This document shows positions 59,357-64,000 of a DNA stretch of 64,000 bases, piece after piece. This DNA is from Bradyrhizobium monzae. Its GTDB lineage: Bacteria; Pseudomonadota; Alphaproteobacteria; Rhizobiales; Xanthobacteraceae. The notes under the pieces were generated by a model. It was not told the DNA's origin. It worked only from the letters and a program-made list of their open reading frames with translations, and did not search any database. The position numbers were made by a program, and so were the translations under genes. The DNA lies in contig NZ_JAIRDQ010000001.1 in NCBI RefSeq assembly GCF_021458635.1, forward strand, positions 310,001 to 374,000. Reading direction: 5' to 3'. Numbering within the stretch: position 1 is the first letter of the stretch; every line of letters begins with the position of its first letter.

Positions 59357-60343
59357 ATGGCCACTCCCGCCGCTCTCGAACTGGTCGCCGTCACCAAGCG
59401 CTATGACACGACGCTGGCGGTCGACACCGTCAATCTGAAGATTCCCGCCGGGACCTATTGCTGCCTGCTCGGCCCCTCCGGCTGCGGCAAAACCTCGACC
59501 CTGCGCATGATCGCGGGCCACGAGGCGGTCAGCGAGGGCGACATCATCCTGGGTCCGCAGAACGTCACTGATCTCGAGCCGGCCAAGCGCGGCACGGCGA
59601 TGATGTTCCAGTCTTACGCCCTGTTTCCACACCTGAGCGTGCTCGACAATGTTGCGTTTGCCCTGAAAATGCGCGGCGTCGACCGTGCGACGCGGCACAA
59701 GCGCGCCGGCGAATTGCTTGAGCTCGTCGCCATGACGCCCTATGCGGCGCGGCTGCCGGCCCAGCTCTCCGGCGGCCAGCAGCAGCGCGTCGCGCTCGCC
59801 CGCGCCCTGATCACCGAGCCGCAGATCCTCCTGCTCGACGAGCCGCTGTCCGCACTCGATCCGTTCCTGCGGGTAAAGATGCGCGGCGAGCTGAAGCGGC
59901 TGCAGCGCGAGCTCGGCATCAGCTTCATCCAGGTCACCCACGGCCAGGAAGAGGCGATGGCGCTCGCCGACCACATCGTGGTGATGAACCAGGGCAGGAT
60001 CGAGCAGCAGGGCACGGCCCGCGACATCTTCCACCATCCCCGCACCGAATTCGTGGCGCGTTTCATCGGCGGCCACAACGTCCTCAGCGACGCCGGCAAC
60101 CTCATCGCCGTGCGCGCCGATCAGCTCGGCATCAAGCCGGTCACTGAAGGCGCGTTCGGCGCACCGGCGCTGCTGACCCAGACCGAGTACCAGGGCTCCT
60201 ACGTCGCCGTCTCGCTCACGCTCGACGACGGCAGCGCCCTGTTCGCCCACGTTCCCGAAGCCACCTTCGACGTCCACCCCTTCCGTCCTGGCGACCGCGT
60301 GCTGGTCACCTGGGATCCCGCCAAGGCGCAACGTCTGCAATAG
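59357..60343 (+). CDS. ABC transporter ATP-binding protein (PotA/CysA-like)
   Basis: 328 residues. Walker A GPSGCGKTST, Q-loop MMFQSYALFP, signature LSGGQQQRVALARAL, Walker B ILLLDEPLSALDP, H-loop VTHGQEEA, so the ATPase is complete. A C-terminal TOBE-type domain follows (residues about 240-328; IKPVTEGAFGAPALLTQTEY). It powers uptake through the two permeases encoded downstream. First gene of a sigma-54-type operon with the binding protein 43 bp later. Substrate perhaps a polyamine-like or amide compound. Confidence 0.93.
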   Translation: MATPAALELVAVTKRYDTTLAVDTVNLKIPAGTYCCLLGPSGCGKTSTLRMIAGHEAVSEGDIILGPQNVTDLEPAKRGTAMMFQSYALFPHLSVLDNVAFALKMRGVDRATRHKRAGELLELVAMTPYAARLPAQLSGGQQQRVALARALITEPQILLLDEPLSALDPFLRVKMRGELKRLQRELGISFIQVTHGQEEAMALADHIVVMNQGRIEQQGTARDIFHHPRTEFVARFIGGHNVLSDAGNLIAVRADQLGIKPVTEGAFGAPALLTQTEYQGSYVAVSLTLDDGSALFAHVPEATFDVHPFRPGDRVLVTWDPAKAQRLQ

Positions 60344-60386
60344 CGCCGTCATCGTAGAAAATGCGCAACACAGAGGAGTGACTGGA

Positions 60387-61676
60387 ATGACCGAGACTAC
60401 CAGAAAGACCGGCGTCAGCCGCCGTACGCTACTCAAGAGCACCGCAGGTCTCGCCGGCCTCGCCGCCGGCTCCGGTGCCATCACCGGCTTCCCTTACGTG
60501 ATGTCGGCCGAGCCGAAGGTGCTGCGCTATCTCGGCACCGCCGTGAACGAGGGTGACGACATCTCCAAACAGTGCCTGAAAGACACCGGCATCAAGATCG
60601 AGTACATCACCGCAACCACCGACGACGTGACCAAGCGCGTGATGACCCAGCCGAACTCTTTCGACGTGCTGGATACCGAATATTTCTCGCTGAAGAAGAT
60701 CGTGCCGTCGGGCAACATCCTTGCCCTCGACGCCAAGAAGATCAAGGAATTCGACAACATCACGCCCGTCTTCACCAAGGGCGAGACGCCTGGCGGCAAG
60801 AAGATCGGCGGCCAGGGCACGGCGCCCTGGAAGGTGCTCTATCTCGAAGGCAAGGATTCCAAGACCTTCTCCAAGACGGCGACCGAGTTCGTCACGCTGA
60901 TCCCGACCGTCTACAACGCCGACACGCTCGGCATCCGCCCCGACATCATCAAGCGCCCGATCAGTTCCTGGGCCGAACTGCTCAACCCCGAGTTCAAGGG
61001 CAAGGCCTCGATCCTCAACATCCCCTCGATCGGCATCATGGATGCCGCAATGGTCGTGGAAGCCACCGGCAAGTACAAATATGCCGACAAGGGCAACATG
61101 ACCAAGGAGGAGATCGATCTCACCATGAAGGTGATGACCGAGGCCAAGAAAGCCGGCCAGTTCCGTGCGTTCTGGAAGGACTTCAACGAGAGCGTCAATC
61201 TGATGGCTTCGGGTGAGACAGTCATCCAGTCGATGTGGTCGCCGGCGGTGACGAAGGTGCGCTCGATGGGCATCGCCTGCACCTTCCAGCCGCTGAAGGA
61301 AGGCTATCGCTCCTGGGCCTCGGGCTTCTGCGTCTCCAAGGGCGTCTCGGGTCCGAAGCTCGACTGGGCCTATGAGTTCGTGAACTGGTTCCTGTCCGGC
61401 TATGCCGGCGCATATCTCAACCGCCAGGGCTACTACTCGGCCGTGCTCTCGACCGCGAAAGCCAACATGGAGCCCTACGAGTGGGCTTACTGGATGGAAG
61501 GCAAGGCGGCCGAGAAGGACATCAAGGCGCCCGACGGCTCGCTGCTGGAGAAGGCAGGCTCCGTGCGCGATGGCGGCTCCTACGAGGACCGCATGGGCGG
61601 CGTCGCCTGCTGGAACGCCGTGATGGACGAGAACGACTACATGGTCCGCAAGTGGAACGAGTTCATCGCGGCGTGA
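60387..61676 (+). CDS. ABC transporter substrate-binding protein, Tat-exported
   Basis: 429 residues from the ATG at 60387, AGAGGAG upstream. Twin-arginine signal GVSRRTLLKSTAGLAGLAAG. Mature domain with KVLRYLGTAVNEGDDISKQC, TTDDVTKRVMTQPNSFDVLD (hinge) and TVYNADTLGIRPDIIKRPIS, fitting the family-1 extracellular (PotD-like) binding proteins. It traps the ligand in the periplasm and passes it to the permeases. Tat export is unusual for such proteins but common in Rhizobiales. The stop overlaps the next start by one base (TGATG). Confidence 0.92.
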   Translation: MTETTRKTGVSRRTLLKSTAGLAGLAAGSGAITGFPYVMSAEPKVLRYLGTAVNEGDDISKQCLKDTGIKIEYITATTDDVTKRVMTQPNSFDVLDTEYFSLKKIVPSGNILALDAKKIKEFDNITPVFTKGETPGGKKIGGQGTAPWKVLYLEGKDSKTFSKTATEFVTLIPTVYNADTLGIRPDIIKRPISSWAELLNPEFKGKASILNIPSIGIMDAAMVVEATGKYKYADKGNMTKEEIDLTMKVMTEAKKAGQFRAFWKDFNESVNLMASGETVIQSMWSPAVTKVRSMGIACTFQPLKEGYRSWASGFCVSKGVSGPKLDWAYEFVNWFLSGYAGAYLNRQGYYSAVLSTAKANMEPYEWAYWMEGKAAEKDIKAPDGSLLEKAGSVRDGGSYEDRMGGVACWNAVMDENDYMVRKWNEFIAA

Positions 61677-62635
61677 TGGACACGTCGGAAGACATCCTGC
61701 AACAGCCAGCCCCGGACCTCGTCCGGGGATCGGAGACGGCGCGCCCTGCAAAAGCGGCGCGCCTGTCGCCCTCCTTCATCTCCTGGCTTCAGGCCGGGCC
61801 GATGATGCTGGTGTTTCTCGCCTTCTTCCTGATCCCGCTCGTCTTCGTCGTCATCGTCTCCTTCTGGGACTACAACGAATATCAATTGCTGCCGGCCTTC
61901 TCGGGCCGCGGCTACACCGACACGTTCGAAGGCTGCATCGCGCAGCTGCCCGATCTCTGCACCATCGCCAAGACCTATCTGAAGACGCTGAAGCTGTGCT
62001 TCCTGGTCTGGGCCATCACGCTCTTCATCGGCTTCTGGGTCGCCTATTTTCTCGCCTTCCACGTCAAGTCCAAGACCTGGCAGATGGGACTGTCGCTGCT
62101 GTGCACGATCCCGTTCTGGACCTCCAACGTCATCCGCATGATCGCCTGGATCCCGCTGCTCGGGCGCAACGGCCTGGTGAACTCCGGCCTGATGAAGACG
62201 GGCCTGATCGGCCAGCCGATCGAATGGCTGCTGTTCTCCGAATTCTCCGTGGTGCTGGCGCTGGTTCACCTCTTCACCTTCTTCATGGTGGTGCCGATCT
62301 TCAATTCGATGATCCGCATCGACAAGTCGCTGATCGAGGCGGCTTATGATGCCGGCGCGACCGGATTCCAGACGCTGGTCAACGTCATCATTCCACTCGC
62401 CAAGCCCGGCATCGTGATCGGCTCGATCTTCGTCATCACGATCGTGATGGGCGATTTCATCACCATCGGCGTGATGGGCGGCCAGCAGATCGCGGCTGCC
62501 GGCAAGATCATCGAGACACGGGTGAACGCGCTGCAATTCCCGGCCGCGGCCGCCAATGCCGTGATCCTGCTCGTCATCACCTTCCTGATCATCACCATGA
62601 TGTCGCGCATCGTCGACATCAAGAAGGAGCTGTAG
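61676..62635 (+). CDS. ABC transporter permease (PotB-like)
   Basis: 319 residues from the ATG at 61676, which overlaps the stop of the binding-protein gene (TGATG), so translation is coupled. Six helices: MMLVFLAFFLIPLVFVVIVS, LCFLVWAITLFIGFWVAYFL, and others; the cytoplasmic EAA loop reads EAAYDAGATGFQTLVNVIIP-LAKPGI, the contact to the ATPase. The periplasmic segment (EGCIAQLPDLCTIAKTYL) has two Cys. It forms the translocation pore with the next gene product. Confidence 0.93.
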   Translation: MDTSEDILQQPAPDLVRGSETARPAKAARLSPSFISWLQAGPMMLVFLAFFLIPLVFVVIVSFWDYNEYQLLPAFSGRGYTDTFEGCIAQLPDLCTIAKTYLKTLKLCFLVWAITLFIGFWVAYFLAFHVKSKTWQMGLSLLCTIPFWTSNVIRMIAWIPLLGRNGLVNSGLMKTGLIGQPIEWLLFSEFSVVLALVHLFTFFMVVPIFNSMIRIDKSLIEAAYDAGATGFQTLVNVIIPLAKPGIVIGSIFVITIVMGDFITIGVMGGQQIAAAGKIIETRVNALQFPAAAANAVILLVITFLIITMMSRIVDIKKEL

Positions 62636-62638
62636 GCG

Positions 62639-63517
62639 ATGAAGGAAGGACGCCCGCGCTCATTCTACGTGCTCGCGATCTTCTTCGCGGCCTATGTGCT
62701 GTTTCTCTACGGCCCGATGATCGCGATCTACGTGCTGTCGTTCCAGGGTCCGCAAGGCGGCCTCACCTTCCCGATGAATGGCGTGTCGACTTTCTGGCTG
62801 GCCAAATTGTTCCAGGGCACCGGCATCGTCGATCTCGGCGCGGCCTTCCGCCGCTCGCTGCTGCTCGGCGTCATCGTGATGGCGGTCACCGTCGTGCTGT
62901 CGGTCGCCGCCGGCATGGCTTTCCGCCGGAAGTTCAAAGCGCAAAGCATCCTGTTCTACTCGGCGATCGCGAGCCTCATCGTTCCCTCGATCATCACGTC
63001 ACTGGGGATCTCGCTCGAATTCCGCATCATCGACGATTTGATCAAGGCACACTGGAACGAGAATTTTGAGACCTCGATGGGCCTGCTCACCTCCGGGCTC
63101 GGCGCGCATCTGACCTGGACGCTGCCGTTCGGCCTCCTGATCATGTTTGCGATCTTCAACCGCTTTGATCCCCGACTCGAGGAAGCCGCGCGCGATCTCG
63201 GTGCGACGCCGTGGCAGGCCTTCCGTCACGTCGTGCTGCCGATCATCCTGCCTTCGGTGATCGGCATCGGCCTGTTCGGCTTCACGCTGTCCTGGGACGA
63301 ACTCGCGCGCTCCAGCCAGGCGATCGGCGCGGTGAATACATTGCCGCTCGACCTCCAGGGCCTCACCACGACGGTGACGAACCCGGACATCTATGCACTC
63401 GGCACCATCATCTCCGCGGTGTCCTTCGCGGTGATCACGCTTGCGCTCGGCACCATCCACATGCTCAACAAGCGGCAGGCGGCCAAGGGCTCGGACGCCG
63501 GCAAAGGGCTCGTCTAA
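62639..63517 (+). CDS. ABC transporter permease (PotC-like)
   Basis: 292 residues, starting three bases after the first permease stop. Six helices starting FYVLAIFFAAYVLFLYGPMI; EAA loop EEAARDLGATPWQAFRHVVL-PIILPSVIGIGLFGFTLSWD, the ATPase contact. ELARSSQAIGAVNTLPLDLQ is typical of this family. It pairs with the preceding permease. The operon continues into the racemase-like gene after five bases. Confidence 0.93.
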   Translation: MKEGRPRSFYVLAIFFAAYVLFLYGPMIAIYVLSFQGPQGGLTFPMNGVSTFWLAKLFQGTGIVDLGAAFRRSLLLGVIVMAVTVVLSVAAGMAFRRKFKAQSILFYSAIASLIVPSIITSLGISLEFRIIDDLIKAHWNENFETSMGLLTSGLGAHLTWTLPFGLLIMFAIFNRFDPRLEEAARDLGATPWQAFRHVVLPIILPSVIGIGLFGFTLSWDELARSSQAIGAVNTLPLDLQGLTTTVTNPDIYALGTIISAVSFAVITLALGTIHMLNKRQAAKGSDAGKGLV

Positions 63518-63522
63518 CTGCG

Positions 63523-64000
63523 ATGCGACTGCACGTCGTCAATCCCAACACCACTGCAGCTATGACGGCGAAAGTCGCCGCGGCGGCGCGCGCGATCGCG
63601 CTGCCCGATACGGTGATCGATGCGCGCCAGCCCACGATGGGGCCGGTCTCGATCGAGGGGTTTTACGACGAAGCCTTCGCCGTCCCCGGCATGCTCGGCT
63701 GCATCCGCGACGCTGACCGCGACGGCGCCGACGCGCATGTCATCGCCTGCTTCGACGACACCGGCCTCGACGCTGCGCGTGCGGCGGCGAAAGCGCCGGT
63801 GATCGGCATCGGCGAAGCCGGCTTCCACGTCGCGAGCCTGATCGCGGCGCGCTTTGCGGTGGTGACAACGCTCAGCGTCTCCATCGTGCCGATCGAGCAT
63901 AATTTGCGGAAGTATGGCCTTGCAGAGCGCTGCGCCCGCGTCCGGGCCGCCGAGGTCCCTGTGCTAGCGCTCGAGGAACGCAATGCAGACGCCCTTGCCA
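63523..64000 (+). CDS. Asp/Glu/hydantoin racemase-family protein, 3' end outside window
   Basis: First 159 residues; no stop before the window ends. MRLHVVNPNTTAAMTAKVAA shows the family NPNTT motif; HVIACFDDTGLDAARAAAKA has the first catalytic Cys and FHVASLIAARFAVVTTLSVS the middle strand. The second catalytic Cys would lie beyond the window. The hydantoin racemase/DcrA branch interconverts 5-substituted hydantoins or related amides. It is the last visible gene of the sigma-54-type ABC operon, which points to use of a nitrogen compound. Confidence 0.85.
   Translation, partial: MRLHVVNPNTTAAMTAKVAAAARAIALPDTVIDARQPTMGPVSIEGFYDEAFAVPGMLGCIRDADRDGADAHVIACFDDTGLDAARAAAKAPVIGIGEAGFHVASLIAARFAVVTTLSVSIVPIEHNLRKYGLAERCARVRAAEVPVLALEERNADALA

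Noticed and set aside
60429..61751. Minus-strand 440-residue frame opposite the substrate-binding protein
   Set aside because: Antisense to a clear family member in an operon; no motif.

Overview
The window reads as a chromosomal segment of a high-GC alphaproteobacterium, most likely Bradyrhizobium or a close relative such as Rhodopseudomonas. This rests on gene content (paired Hpt and receiver genes, DUF2336, BTLCP protease, many small secreted proteins), on promoter types (EcfG-like, CtrA-like and sigma-54) and on intergenic inverted repeats of the kinds I know from Bradyrhizobium genomes. No similarity search was run; family names come from visible motifs and recall. I see no CRISPR array, transposase, integrase or prophage.

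Layout. 0-12.3 kb: the 3' end of rlmB, tRNA-Thr(TGT), a GFA-family protein, two SAM methyltransferases, a relic of a hydrolase gene beside an inverted repeat, a chemotaxis receptor, and a run of small secreted or membrane proteins including a beta-barrel outer membrane protein, a lipoprotein and a His-rich periplasmic protein. 12.3-23.6 kb: serine hydrolase, S10 carboxypeptidase-like protein, nadK, a receiver gene followed by an Hpt gene, DUF2336, a lytic transglycosylase, hisI, folE, a NifU/IscU-like scaffold and yidD. 23.7-37.1 kb: an amino-acid permease with a secreted partner, a GrlR-like protein, an MFS exporter, thrS, a nitroreductase, a Tat-exported serine hydrolase and a PAS-GGDEF-EAL protein. 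37.1-38.2 kb: an island of dispersed repeats without clear genes. 38.2-50.9 kb: patatin, CBS, rhomboid, PAS, cupin, GNAT, DEAD-box helicase, YkgJ-like and alcohol dehydrogenase genes. 51-58 kb: a desaturase, two MFS transporters, a double-PilZ protein, a BTLCP protease and an exported amidohydrolase. 58.4-64 kb: a GntR regulator divergent from an ABC importer operon (ATPase, Tat-type binding protein, two permeases) that runs into a truncated Asp/Glu/hydantoin racemase gene.

Regulation gives the most interesting signals. There is an exact -24/-12 sigma-54 promoter before the ABC-racemase operon. Two EcfG (general stress) promoters precede small proteins. A perfect CtrA box lies upstream of the lytic transglycosylase, and a second fills the spacer of a promoter for a probable unannotated small RNA (minus strand, about 42867 to 42665). 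A near-perfect CtrA box precedes the PilZ gene. A CusR/CopR-type metal-response palindrome lies upstream of the His-rich periplasmic protein.
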